Below are positions 34,640-43,240 of a DNA stretch of 64,000 bases, in pieces. The stretch spans positions 1,691,001 to 1,755,000 of the forward strand of contig NZ_CP036498.1 in NCBI RefSeq assembly GCF_018279705.1. The letters are read 5' to 3'. This DNA comes from Tardiphaga alba. Its GTDB lineage: Bacteria > Pseudomonadota > Alphaproteobacteria > Rhizobiales > Xanthobacteraceae. A program made the position numbers and the translations under genes. The notes beneath the pieces were generated by a model, which was not told the DNA's origin, did not search any database, and worked only from the letters and a program-made list of their open reading frames with translations. Within the stretch, counting starts at the first letter, position 1; the number at the start of each line of letters is the position of its first letter.

Positions 34640-35470
34640 ATGACGACTTTCAAAGCATTCCTCCGCCATCCCACCGGGATGATCGGTCTGTTCATCCTGC
34701 TCTGCGTAGTTCTTCTCGCAGTGTCGGCGCCGTGGCTGTTTCCCGACGATCCCTGGGACATGGTCGGCGCGCCGTTCCAGCCGCCACTGACCGAAGGACT
34801 GTGGCTCGGCTCCGACATGCTGGGCCGCGACGTCGCTGCGGGCATCGCCCATGGCGCGCGTATCTCGCTGATCATCGGTGTCGTCTCGACACTGACGTCG
34901 CTGATCATCGGCGTCACCATCGGCGCCACGGCCGGTTATTTCGGCGGCAAGGTCGATGAGGTCATGATGCGCCTCACCGAACTGTTCCAGACGATCCCGG
35001 GTTTCGTGCTGGCGATCCTGCTGGTGGCGACGCTCGGTCCGAAGATCTCCAACGTGATCTTCGCCATCGGCATCGTCAGCTGGCCGTCGCTGGCGCGCCT
35101 CACGCGCGCTGAATTCATGCGGCTGCGCGGCCGCGAGTTCGTGCAGGCAGCGGTCTGTCAAGGCCAGCGTGCGCTCACCGTCGTGATCCGCCGCATTCTG
35201 CCGAACGCGGTCTCGCCGATTATCGTGACGGGCTCGCTGGCGGTCGCCAGCGCGATCCTGATCGAGAGCGCGCTGAGCTTCATGGGCCTCGGCGATCCCA
35301 ATCTGATGTCCTGGGGCTTCATGATCGGTGCCGCGCGCACCGTGATCCGTCAGGCATGGTGGATGAGCGTGTTTCCTGGTCTCGCCATCCTGCTCACCGT
35401 GCTTGCCATCAATCTCGTGGGTGAAGGTCTCAACGACGTCATGAACCCGCGCATCTCACGCAGGCGATAA
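34640..35470 (+). CDS. ABC importer permease, DppC/OppC type
   Basis: The ATG at 34640 (MTTFKAFLRHPTGMIGLF) gives 276 residues with the OppC N-terminal helix, the SDMLGRDVAAGIAHGARISL motif and an EAA-like loop (REFVQAAVCQGQRA). The longer open frame from 34613 overlaps the previous gene and is not needed. It is the partner of the DppB-type permease. Confidence 0.88.
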   Translation: MTTFKAFLRHPTGMIGLFILLCVVLLAVSAPWLFPDDPWDMVGAPFQPPLTEGLWLGSDMLGRDVAAGIAHGARISLIIGVVSTLTSLIIGVTIGATAGYFGGKVDEVMMRLTELFQTIPGFVLAILLVATLGPKISNVIFAIGIVSWPSLARLTRAEFMRLRGREFVQAAVCQGQRALTVVIRRILPNAVSPIIVTGSLAVASAILIESALSFMGLGDPNLMSWGFMIGAARTVIRQAWWMSVFPGLAILLTVLAINLVGEGLNDVMNPRISRRR

Positions 35471-35473
35471 CCG

Positions 35474-37123
35474 ATGACAGACAACACTCTTCTCGCCATC
35501 GAGAACCTCGCCATTAGCCTGCCGTCGGGCGCGGACCGCGCCTTCGCGGTCGAGGGCGTGTCGTTCGACGTCAACCGCAACGAGATCGTATGTCTGGTCG
35601 GCGAATCCGGCTCGGGCAAGTCGATGACGGCGCATGCGATCCTGCGTCTTCTGCCTGACCGAACGGGCATCGCAGAAGGCAGCGTCAAGTTCGACGGGCA
35701 GGACGTTGCCCGGATCGATGAAACTGCGATGCGCAAGCTTCGCGGTGGCGCGATTTCGATGATCTTCCAGGAGCCGCTCAGCGCGCTCAATCCGCTGGCC
35801 CGCGTCGGCCATCAGATTGCCGAGTCGATCATCACCCACACGAAGCCGGAGCCTTCGAAGGAAGCGGTCGATGCGCGTGTGCAGGAGTTGATCAACGCTG
35901 TCGGCCTGCCGGATCCGAAGGCGCTTGCGCGTAGCTTCCCGTTCCAGCTCTCGGGCGGCCAGCGCCAACGCATCATGATCGCGATGGCCATGGCCAACAA
36001 TCCGCAGCTGCTGCTCGCGGACGAGCCGACCACCGCGCTCGACGTCACCACGCAGAAACAGATTCTCGCGCTGGTGAAGAAGCTGCAGGCCGAACGCGGC
36101 ATGGGCGTGCTGCTCATCACCCACGACTTCGGTGTCGTCGCCGACGTGGCCGATCGCGTCGTCGTGATGCGCAATGGCCGTGTCGTCGAGCAAGGCACCG
36201 TTGATGAGGTGCTGCGCAATCCGAAGGACGACTACACCAAGAGCCTGATCGCGGCCGTTCCCGGCGGGCAGTCGCTCGCCGTGCATGATCGCAAGATCAC
36301 CGGTGAGCCGATCCTTGATGCGGCTGGTCTCAACAAGACCTTCATCACCAAGCAGGGCATGTTCCTGCCGCCGCGTCGTACCGATGCGGTGCAGAACATC
36401 TCGCTCGCATTGAAGGCGCGCGAGACGGTGGCGATCGTGGGCGAGTCCGGTTCGGGCAAATCGACGCTGGGCCGTCTCATCATGCGCTTGGTCGAACCGG
36501 ATACGGGTTCGGTGAAGTTCTCCGGTGCCGACCTGCTGGCACAGCGCGGCGAGAATCTCCGGCAGATGCGCCGCAAGATCCAGATCGTGTTCCAGGATCC
36601 CTATGCCGCGCTCGATCCGCGCCAGAAGGTCGGCGATGCCATCGCGGCCGGTCCGATCGCCTATGGCACCTCGGCGAAGGACGCCATGGCCGATGCCAAG
36701 CGTCTGCTGGTTCGTGTCGGCTTGCAGGAGAGTGCGGCAGAGCGTTATCCGCATGAATTCTCCGGCGGCCAGCGTCAGCGTATCTGCATCGCGCGTGCGC
36801 TTGCCTTGAAGCCGCTCGTGCTGGTGGCCGACGAAGCCGTATCGGCACTCGACGTGTCGGTGCAGGCGCAGGTGCTGAAGTTGCTCGCCGAACTGCGCGA
36901 GGAGATGAACCTGGCGATGATCTTCATCACCCACGACCTTCGCGTCGCCGCCGAGATCGCGGATCGCATCGTGGTGATGCGTCGTGGTGAGATCGTCGAG
37001 CAGGGGCCGACCCAGACCATCTTCGAAAGCCCGAGCGACGCCTATACAAAGGCGCTGCTCGATGCGATCCCCGGCCGCAGCCTGTTTGCTGGTCCCGGAA
37101 CGAAAGAAGCCGTGACTGCGTAA
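35474..37123 (+). CDS. ABC importer ATPase with two fused nucleotide-binding domains (DppD-DppF fusion)
   Basis: One 549-residue polypeptide holds two complete ATPase domains: Walker A GESGSGKS at about residues 40 and 323, ABC signatures LSGGQRQRIMIA and FSGGQRQRICIA, Walker B LLLADEPTTALD and VLVADEAVSALD, and switch histidines in LLITHDFG and IFITHDLR. DppD and DppF are usually separate proteins; a fused form is common in rhizobial importers. It closes the four-gene operon. Each domain ends with the oligopeptide-transporter C-terminal extension (KSLIAAVPGG and KALLDAIPGR). Confidence 0.9.
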   Translation: MTDNTLLAIENLAISLPSGADRAFAVEGVSFDVNRNEIVCLVGESGSGKSMTAHAILRLLPDRTGIAEGSVKFDGQDVARIDETAMRKLRGGAISMIFQEPLSALNPLARVGHQIAESIITHTKPEPSKEAVDARVQELINAVGLPDPKALARSFPFQLSGGQRQRIMIAMAMANNPQLLLADEPTTALDVTTQKQILALVKKLQAERGMGVLLITHDFGVVADVADRVVVMRNGRVVEQGTVDEVLRNPKDDYTKSLIAAVPGGQSLAVHDRKITGEPILDAAGLNKTFITKQGMFLPPRRTDAVQNISLALKARETVAIVGESGSGKSTLGRLIMRLVEPDTGSVKFSGADLLAQRGENLRQMRRKIQIVFQDPYAALDPRQKVGDAIAAGPIAYGTSAKDAMADAKRLLVRVGLQESAAERYPHEFSGGQRQRICIARALALKPLVLVADEAVSALDVSVQAQVLKLLAELREEMNLAMIFITHDLRVAAEIADRIVVMRRGEIVEQGPTQTIFESPSDAYTKALLDAIPGRSLFAGPGTKEAVTA

Positions 37124-37134
37124 GCAGCCACGGC
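37109..37134 (+). terminator. Hairpin overlapping the end of the importer operon
   Basis: GCCGTGACTGC (37109-37119) pairs with GCAGCCACGGC (37124-37134) around GTAA with one mismatch; the stop codon lies in the loop. No T-tract follows, so it may be an mRNA 3' stem rather than an intrinsic terminator. Confidence 0.45.
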
Positions 37135-37161
37135 TCCCATATCAGTCTTCTAGAGGCCGGC

Positions 37162-38142
37162 TCAGTCCAGTTTGACGCCGGCCTCGGTGACGACCTTGCG
37201 CCAGCGCGCGACTTCGGACGACACCAGCTTGCCGAATTCGGCGCCCTTCACATCGGGCACGTCCGAACCGTTGCGCTCCCATGCATCCTTGACCGCTTGC
37301 GCCTGCAACGCGGTCTGAACTTCCTTGGTCATGCGCTGCACGATTTCCGGCGGTGTGTTCTTCGGCGCGAACAGGCCATACCAGGTCGATACCTCGTAAT
37401 TCTGGAGGCCGGCTTCCGCGGCTGTCGGCAGATCTGGGAACGCCGTCACGCGTTTCGGCGCGGCAACTGCCAAAGCGCGCAATTGGCCGGCCTTGATCGG
37501 CGCGGCCGATGAGCCAAGCCCGTCAAACACCACAGGCACATGACCTGCGATCAGATCCTGCATGGCGGGGCCAGCGCCGCGATAGGGCACGTGCTGGATC
37601 TTGGTCTGCGTCAGGATCTTGAACAGTTCGGCGGCCAGATGATGCGTGGTGCCGGCGCCGGCCGAGCCATAAGTCAGCTTGTCCGGATTGGCCTTGGCAT
37701 AGGCGATGAATTCGCCGAGCGTCTTCGCCTGCACTTTCTCGGGATTGACGACGATGACCTGCGGCGGTCGCGACACCAGCGCCACCGGGATGAAGTCCTT
37801 CTCGATGTCATAATCGAGATTGGGATAGAGCGACGGGGCAATGGCGTGATGCGCCGCGCCCATGAAGAACGTGTAGCCATCCGGCGCTGCCTTGGCTGCA
37901 GCGGACGCGCCGACCGTTCCACCGGCGCCGGCACGGTTCTCGATGATCACGCGCTTGCCGAGTTGCTGATCGAGCTGTGCGGCGAGGGGGCGCGCGAAGG
38001 CGTCGGTGCCGCCGCCTGCGGCGAAGGGGACGATGAAGGTGACCGGTTTCTGCGGCCAGGCTTGAGCGTGCGCATTGCCGGCAAAGGCTGAAAGGCCTGC
38101 CACGGCAGCAAGCATGGCGAAGTGAACGGCTTTGATCCGCAC
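37162..38142 (-). CDS. Bug/TctC-family periplasmic solute receptor
   Basis: I start at the GTG at 38142 because GGGAGGATCACC precedes it and the product then begins with a normal signal peptide ending NAHAQA; the open frame upstream adds no signal-like sequence. The 326-residue protein has Bug-family landmarks: WPQKPVTFIVPFAAGGGTD, ENRAGAGGTVG and PDGYT, then YGSAGAGTTHHLAAELF and FPDLPTAAEAG. Bug proteins bind carboxylates for tripartite (TctAB) transport or signalling. No tctA or tctB gene is nearby, so it is an orphan receptor. It is transcribed the same way as the LysR gene 139 bases upstream. Confidence 0.85.
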   Translation of the reverse strand: MRIKAVHFAMLAAVAGLSAFAGNAHAQAWPQKPVTFIVPFAAGGGTDAFARPLAAQLDQQLGKRVIIENRAGAGGTVGASAAAKAAPDGYTFFMGAAHHAIAPSLYPNLDYDIEKDFIPVALVSRPPQVIVVNPEKVQAKTLGEFIAYAKANPDKLTYGSAGAGTTHHLAAELFKILTQTKIQHVPYRGAGPAMQDLIAGHVPVVFDGLGSSAAPIKAGQLRALAVAAPKRVTAFPDLPTAAEAGLQNYEVSTWYGLFAPKNTPPEIVQRMTKEVQTALQAQAVKDAWERNGSDVPDVKGAEFGKLVSSEVARWRKVVTEAGVKLD

Positions 38143-38281
38143 GGTGATCCTCCCGATGTCATGCGTCATTGGCGACGCTTCGGCGCATGTTCGGCGAGAT
38201 ACCCGGCGGATGCAAGGTATCCAGCGGCGGTGCAACTCAAACTATAGTCGGTATGATCCCGCCAATATTGGAACCTGCCAG

Positions 38282-39172
38282 TCAGTGCCCGCGCAGCTGC
38301 GTCCGATCCGCCTTGGCGCGCGCGGCGAGGAATTCCAGGACGGCGCGCACCGGTGGTTGATCGGTGAGATCGGGATGGGCCAGCAGCCAGATATCGGACT
38401 GGCTGGTGAGTTTTTGCGGTGCAACGCGAACGAGATCGGCATGGGCGTCACCCACGATGCAGGACAGGACGCAGATGCCGATACCCGCGCGCACGGCGGC
38501 CAGCATGTCGGCCTGTGACGAACAGCGCATGGCGACCGTCGCGTCCCGGGTCACGTGGTCGCTCCAGCGGCCGAGTTCGGGATTGGTGGCCTTGTCGGCG
38601 AAACCAATCACCGTGTGGTCCTTCCAGGCGCCGCGCTGCTCCGGCAGTCCGTGGCGCGCCGCATAATCGCTCGACGCATAGAAGCCCGTCCCAAGCCGCG
38701 CCACCTTGCGTCCGGTCAGGTTCTCATCGCCGGCCTGATGCAGCCGCAGCACAATATCCGCCTCGCGCTTGCGCACGCTGACGGGAAAGGGGTGCGTGAC
38801 GAACTGGATTTCCACATGCGGGTGATCGCGCAGGAAGCCGCCGACATGCGGCATCAGCCAGAAATTGGCCAGCGTCGGGCCGATCGAGACCTTGACGACG
38901 CCGCGCGCGCCGGCGCCGGTCGCGGCTGCTGAGGCTTCGGCCTTCAAGGCCGCATGCGCCATCGCCTGCGTGTTCTCGTGAAAACGTCGGCCACGGGCGG
39001 TGAGCACCAGGCCCTTGTCGGAGCGGACGAAGAGCTTGGTGCCGAGCTGTTTCTCCAGCGCGGCGATCTCCCGGCTCACGGTGGGATGGCTCGATCGCAA
39101 TTGACGTGCCGCGCCGAGATAGCTCCCGGCGTGGGCGACGGCGTTGAATGTGCGACAGAGATCCCAGTCCAT
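38282..39172 (-). CDS. LysR-type transcriptional regulator
   Basis: The ATG at 39172 (MDWDLCRTFNAVAHAGS) gives 296 residues with the N-terminal winged helix (SYLGAARQLRSSHPTVSREIAALEKQLGTKLF, residues about 17-48, shown in its standard order) and a C-terminal effector-binding domain (VKVSIGPTLANFWLMPH onward). The open frame upstream to 39535 overlaps the divergent gene and is a shadow. It is divergent from the nitronate monooxygenase gene with a 20-base dyad between them, the classical LysR arrangement, so it probably controls that run. Confidence 0.85.
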   Translation of the reverse strand: MDWDLCRTFNAVAHAGSYLGAARQLRSSHPTVSREIAALEKQLGTKLFVRSDKGLVLTARGRRFHENTQAMAHAALKAEASAAATGAGARGVVKVSIGPTLANFWLMPHVGGFLRDHPHVEIQFVTHPFPVSVRKREADIVLRLHQAGDENLTGRKVARLGTGFYASSDYAARHGLPEQRGAWKDHTVIGFADKATNPELGRWSDHVTRDATVAMRCSSQADMLAAVRAGIGICVLSCIVGDAHADLVRVAPQKLTSQSDIWLLAHPDLTDQPPVRAVLEFLAARAKADRTQLRGH

Positions 39173-39204
39173 CGTTTGATCCGCTGAACAATTATGGAAA
39201 TAAC

Positions 39205-39224
39205 GTTGTTCAAATTCGAACAAC
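39205..39224. promoter_or_regulatory. LysR-type binding site candidate in the divergent promoter
   Basis: GTTGTTC-AAATTC-GAACAAC has 7-bp perfect arms and an AATT centre (18 of 20 positions symmetric). It lies 33 bases from the LysR ATG and 57 from the nitronate monooxygenase ATG. It contains a T-N11-A spaced dyad as expected for LysR regulators. Confidence 0.6.
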
Positions 39225-39280
39225 ACGCGGTTTGGGTCAAGGCCTATAATTCGGGCCACAAGAACATGAGGAAACGCTCC

Positions 39281-40255
39281 ATGCCGCTGCCCAAGGCTCT
39301 CGACGGGACGCTGGAACTGCCGGTGCTCGGCTCGCCGCTGTTCATCGTCTCCGGCCCCGAACTCGTCATCGCGCAATGCAAGGCCGGCATCGTCGGCTCG
39401 TTCCCGGCGCTCAATGCGCGCCCGGTCGAGATGCTCGATCAGTGGCTGACGCGCATCGAGGACGAACTCGCTGATTACAAGGCAAAGAATCCAGGCAAGA
39501 AGGTTGCGCCCTATGCAGTCAACCAGATCTGCCACGCCTCCAACGACCGGCTAATGAAGGACATGGAGACCTGTGTGAAGCACAAGGTCCCGATCATCAT
39601 CACGTCGCTTCGCCCGCCATTGGAAATCGTCGAAGCCGCGCATTCCTATGGCGGCGTGGTGTTTCACGATGTCATCAACGTCAAACATGCCCGCAAGGCC
39701 GCGGAGCAGGGTGTTGACGGCCTCATTCTCGTCTGCGCCGGTGCAGGCGGTCATGCCGGCACGCTGTCGCCTTTTGCGCTCGTGCGTGAAGTGAAGCAGT
39801 GGTTCAAGGGCACTGTGTTGCTGTCCGGTGCAATCTCGGATGGCTATGGCATTGCGTCCGCGCTCGCACTCGGCGCTGACCTCGCTTACATGGGCACGCG
39901 TTTCATCGCGACGCAGGAAGCCAATGCCGACGCCGCCTACAAGACGGCGCTCACCGAATTCGCGGCGCATGACACGGTCTATACCAACCTGTTCACTGGT
40001 GTTCACGGCAACTATCTCGGGCCGTCGATCGCAGCCGCCGGCCTCGATCCCGCCAATCTGCCGGTGGCCGACAAGACCAAGATGAATTTCGGCTCCGGCG
40101 GCAACACCAAGGCCAAGGCCTGGCGGGACATCTGGGGCTGCGGTCAGGGGATCGGCCAGATCCATGACGTGCCGCCGGTGGCTGAGCTGGTGGAACGCCT
40201 GAAGTCAGAATATGCGGACGCGACGAACGACTTTGCAAGACGGGCACGCGCATAA
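39281..40255 (+). CDS. Nitronate monooxygenase-family flavoprotein
   Basis: The ATG at 39281 (MPLPKALDG) follows GAGGAAA. The 324-residue TIM-barrel protein has the family segments SPLFIVSGPELVIAQCKAGIVGSFPALNARP, VCAGAGGHAGTLSPF (FMN-binding glycine/histidine region), ISDGYGIASALALGADLAYMGTRF and a C-terminal GQGIGQI. These enzymes oxidise alkyl nitronates using FMN and O2; many paralogues act on other substrates. It heads a plus-strand run with a LivK-type receptor and an acyl-CoA synthetase and is probably controlled by the divergent LysR protein. Confidence 0.83.
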   Translation: MPLPKALDGTLELPVLGSPLFIVSGPELVIAQCKAGIVGSFPALNARPVEMLDQWLTRIEDELADYKAKNPGKKVAPYAVNQICHASNDRLMKDMETCVKHKVPIIITSLRPPLEIVEAAHSYGGVVFHDVINVKHARKAAEQGVDGLILVCAGAGGHAGTLSPFALVREVKQWFKGTVLLSGAISDGYGIASALALGADLAYMGTRFIATQEANADAAYKTALTEFAAHDTVYTNLFTGVHGNYLGPSIAAAGLDPANLPVADKTKMNFGSGGNTKAKAWRDIWGCGQGIGQIHDVPPVAELVERLKSEYADATNDFARRARA

Positions 40256-40286
40256 GCGCGGTCCGATATAAAACGGGGAGAGGGAC

Positions 40287-41483
40287 ATGACGGTAGCGAT
40301 AAGGAGGGCGCTCGGCATCTGCATTATTGGAGCAGGTGTGAGCATTGCGAGTGGAGTCTTTGCGAACAGCGCCGATGAAATCCGAATCGGCCAGACGCTG
40401 CCCTATAGCGGGCCGCTGTCGGGATTTGGTGTGATCGGCCGCGCGCAGGAAGCGTATTTCAACAAGCTGAACGCCGAAGGCGGAATCAACGGGCGCAAGA
40501 TCAAGTTCATCAGCCTCGACGATGCCTATTCGCCGCCGAAGACCGTCGAACAGACCCGCAAGCTGGTCGAGCAGGACGAGGTACTGATGATGTTCGGCAC
40601 GCTGGGAACGGCGACGAACAATGCGGTTCATCGCTATCTCAACGGCAAGAAGATCCCGCAATTGTTCGTGCTGTCAGGCGCCACCAAATGGGCCGATCCG
40701 AAAGCCTTTCCATGGACCATGCCAGGCATGGCGGCTTACGAGTCCGAAGGCGTTGTCTATGCCAAGCACATCCTTAAGACCAAGCCGGATGCGAAGATCG
40801 CTGTTCTCGCGCAGAATGACGATCTCGGGAAAGACTATGTCGCCGGCTTCAAGCGCGGCCTGGGTGACAAGGCCGCCAAGATGATCGTCAGCGAGGTCAC
40901 CTATGAGACCAGCTCGCCGACTATCTCGTCCCAGCTCGCTGCGCTCAAGGCTTCCGGCGCCAATGTTCTGTTCGGCGCCGTGGTTGGCAAATTCTCGTCG
41001 CAGATGATCAAGGGTGTCGCCGAGATCGGCTGGAAGCCGAATTTGATGTTCGTGCCGACATCGGCCTCGTCGATCACCTTTCTCGAGCCGGCCGGGCTGG
41101 ACAATGCAACCGGTCTGATCACGTCGAGCTATCAGAAGGATATCAATGACGAGCAATGGGCGAAGGACGATGACGTCAAAGCCTATTTCGCTTTCATGAA
41201 GGAGCATCTGCCGACGGCCGATGCGCGGAACACCAATTACGCCACCGGTTTCCTCAATGCGCATCTGATTACGCATATTCTGAAGGCCTGCGGAAACGAC
41301 ATCAGCCGCGAGAATATCCTGCGCCAGGCGACATCGATGAAAGACGTCAGGCTGCCATTGTTGCTCACGGGGGTCTCGGTGAGCACCAGCAAGGACGATT
41401 ACCTGTCGTTCCAGCAGCTCCGGCTTCGCCGTTTCAACGGCAAGAATTGGGAAGGTTTTGGCGAATTGCTCGACGATCAGTGA
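40287..41483 (+). CDS. LivK-type periplasmic substrate-binding protein (family 4)
   Basis: The 398-residue protein has a signal peptide (to about VFANS) and a Peripla_BP_6 fold: EIRIGQTLPYSGPLSGFG, KIKFISLDDAYSPPKTVEQTRKLVEQ-type strand-helix units, MFGTLGTATN and YETSSPTISSQLAALKASGANV. It binds a small amino-acid-like or aromatic ligand. No LivHMGF permease or ATPase genes are near, so it must share another transporter or act as a receptor. It lies 31 bases after the nitronate monooxygenase gene. Confidence 0.83.
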   Translation: MTVAIRRALGICIIGAGVSIASGVFANSADEIRIGQTLPYSGPLSGFGVIGRAQEAYFNKLNAEGGINGRKIKFISLDDAYSPPKTVEQTRKLVEQDEVLMMFGTLGTATNNAVHRYLNGKKIPQLFVLSGATKWADPKAFPWTMPGMAAYESEGVVYAKHILKTKPDAKIAVLAQNDDLGKDYVAGFKRGLGDKAAKMIVSEVTYETSSPTISSQLAALKASGANVLFGAVVGKFSSQMIKGVAEIGWKPNLMFVPTSASSITFLEPAGLDNATGLITSSYQKDINDEQWAKDDDVKAYFAFMKEHLPTADARNTNYATGFLNAHLITHILKACGNDISRENILRQATSMKDVRLPLLLTGVSVSTSKDDYLSFQQLRLRRFNGKNWEGFGELLDDQ

Positions 41484-41562
41484 GCGGATGTGTCATCAAA
41501 CAGGGAATGCACCGGAGCCAGGTATGGCTCCGGTCGATTGCATAAGAAAGTAAGGGCGGACC

Positions 41563-43077
41563 ATGATTATCAGCGGCGACCGGACGATCAGCTATCCCGA
41601 CATCATGGCGCGTATCGCGCGCGTGGCGACGGGGTTCAAGACTCTCGGTGCCGGTGCGAGTGCGCCGGTCGGCATGATGCTGCGCAACGATTTTGCGCTG
41701 TTCGAGACTGCCTTCGGCGCAGGTGCGGTCGGTGCACGTGTCGTGCCGATCAACTGGCATTTGAAGGGCGAGGAGGTCGGCTATATCCTCGCGGATAGCG
41801 GAGCGAAGCTGCTGGTCTGCCATGCCGATCTGCTGCCCCAGATCAAGGATGGGTTGCCGGCGGATCTGCCGATCCTGATCGTGGCGACGCCGCCCGAGAT
41901 CGCTGCCGCCTATGGTGTTCCGGAGGCGGCAACGCGGGTCCCCGCCGGCAGTATCGATTTTGATGCATGGCGTGAGCAGCAGGCGCCGATGGAGAACCCG
42001 CCAAAGCGCGCGCTGACCATGTTCTACACGTCGGGAACCACTGGCCGCCCGAAGGGCGTGATGCGTGCGCCGATGACGCCGGAGCAGGCAGCGGCCTCCG
42101 AACGCGTCGGCGGTATCGCCTATGGTCTGAAGCCTAATGAGAATCAGGTCGTGATGATGAACGGGCCGATGTATCACTCGGCGCCGAGTTCATATGGCCT
42201 GATGGCCTTCCGACACGGCAGCACCATCGTGCTGGAGGCGCGGTTCGATCCCGAAGATCTGCTGCAGCTGACGGAGAAGCACCGCGTCACCAATATGCAC
42301 ATGGTGCCGACCATGTTCGTGCGCCTGCTGCGTTTGCCGGAAGAGGTGAAGTCACGCTACGACCTCTCGTCGTTGCGTTTCATCATTCACGGTGCTGCGC
42401 CGTGCCCGGTGCATGTGAAGCAGGCCATGATCAAATGGTGGGGGCTGGTGATCAACGAGTATCTCGGTTCCACCGAGACCGGCGTCCCGATCTGGCATTC
42501 CTCTGAAGAGGCATTGAAAAAGCCGGGCACCGTCGGCCGCACCATCGAAGGCGGCGTCGTGCGCATCTATCGACCCGATGGCACCTTGTGCGACGTGGGC
42601 GAGGCCGGTGAAATCTTCATGCGTCAGACCTCGGTGCCGGACTTCGACTATCAGGGACGCCCGGATGCGCGCGCTGAAGCCGGGCGCGACGGTCTCATCA
42701 GCGTGGGTGATGTCGGCTATCTCGATGCCGATGGCTATCTCTTCATGTGCGACCGGAAGCGCGATATGGTCATCTCGGGGGGTGTCAACATCTATCCCGC
42801 CGAGATCGAAAGCACGCTGATCGGTCTGGACGGCGTGCGCGACTGCGCGGTGTTCGGTGTCCCCGATGACGAGTTCGGCGAACGATTGGTCGGCTGCGTC
42901 GAACTCGAGGAGGGGACGACGCTCACCAGCGCCGACATTCAGGCCTATCTCAAGCAGCGACTGGCTAACTTCAAGGTGCCGAAGGAAATCCACTTCCACG
43001 AGGCGCTGCCACGGGAGTCCACCGGCAAGATCTTCAAGCGCAAGCTGCGCGATCTGTATCAGCCGACGGCAGCCTGA
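41563..43077 (+). CDS. AMP-forming acyl-CoA synthetase
   Basis: The 504-residue protein has the adenylate-forming core: P-loop-like YTSGTTGRPKGV (about residues 158-169), the A5 motif NEYLGSTETG, the A7/A8 region GDVGYLDADGYLFMCDRKRDMVISGGVNIYPAEIE (motif elements in order), and the A10 lysine in PRESTGKIFKRKLR. It converts a carboxylic acid to its CoA thioester with ATP. Located after the flavoprotein and receptor genes, it probably activates the imported or oxidised acid. A stem-loop follows the stop. Confidence 0.87.
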   Translation: MIISGDRTISYPDIMARIARVATGFKTLGAGASAPVGMMLRNDFALFETAFGAGAVGARVVPINWHLKGEEVGYILADSGAKLLVCHADLLPQIKDGLPADLPILIVATPPEIAAAYGVPEAATRVPAGSIDFDAWREQQAPMENPPKRALTMFYTSGTTGRPKGVMRAPMTPEQAAASERVGGIAYGLKPNENQVVMMNGPMYHSAPSSYGLMAFRHGSTIVLEARFDPEDLLQLTEKHRVTNMHMVPTMFVRLLRLPEEVKSRYDLSSLRFIIHGAAPCPVHVKQAMIKWWGLVINEYLGSTETGVPIWHSSEEALKKPGTVGRTIEGGVVRIYRPDGTLCDVGEAGEIFMRQTSVPDFDYQGRPDARAEAGRDGLISVGDVGYLDADGYLFMCDRKRDMVISGGVNIYPAEIESTLIGLDGVRDCAVFGVPDDEFGERLVGCVELEEGTTLTSADIQAYLKQRLANFKVPKEIHFHEALPRESTGKIFKRKLRDLYQPTAA

Positions 43078-43116
43078 TCGCCAGGTTCCGGCGTCGATTA
43101 GGACCGGGTGGATTAT

Positions 43117-43143
43117 GGCGGCATCAGAAAGCCTGATGCCGCC
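43117..43143 (+). terminator. Stem-loop after the acyl-CoA synthetase gene
   Basis: GGCGGCATCAG and CTGATGCCGCC form a perfect 11-bp stem around AAAGC, 40 bases after the stop. There is no T-tract, so it is a likely but not classical terminator. Confidence 0.55.
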
Positions 43144-43240
43144 GATCACACTCTGGTAACTCTCGCGTAGCAGAATACCCCTCGAGCTTGTTGCACGATT
43201 CGCGTGCAGGCATTGATGGCTCACGGGCCGGGGGGCCGTT

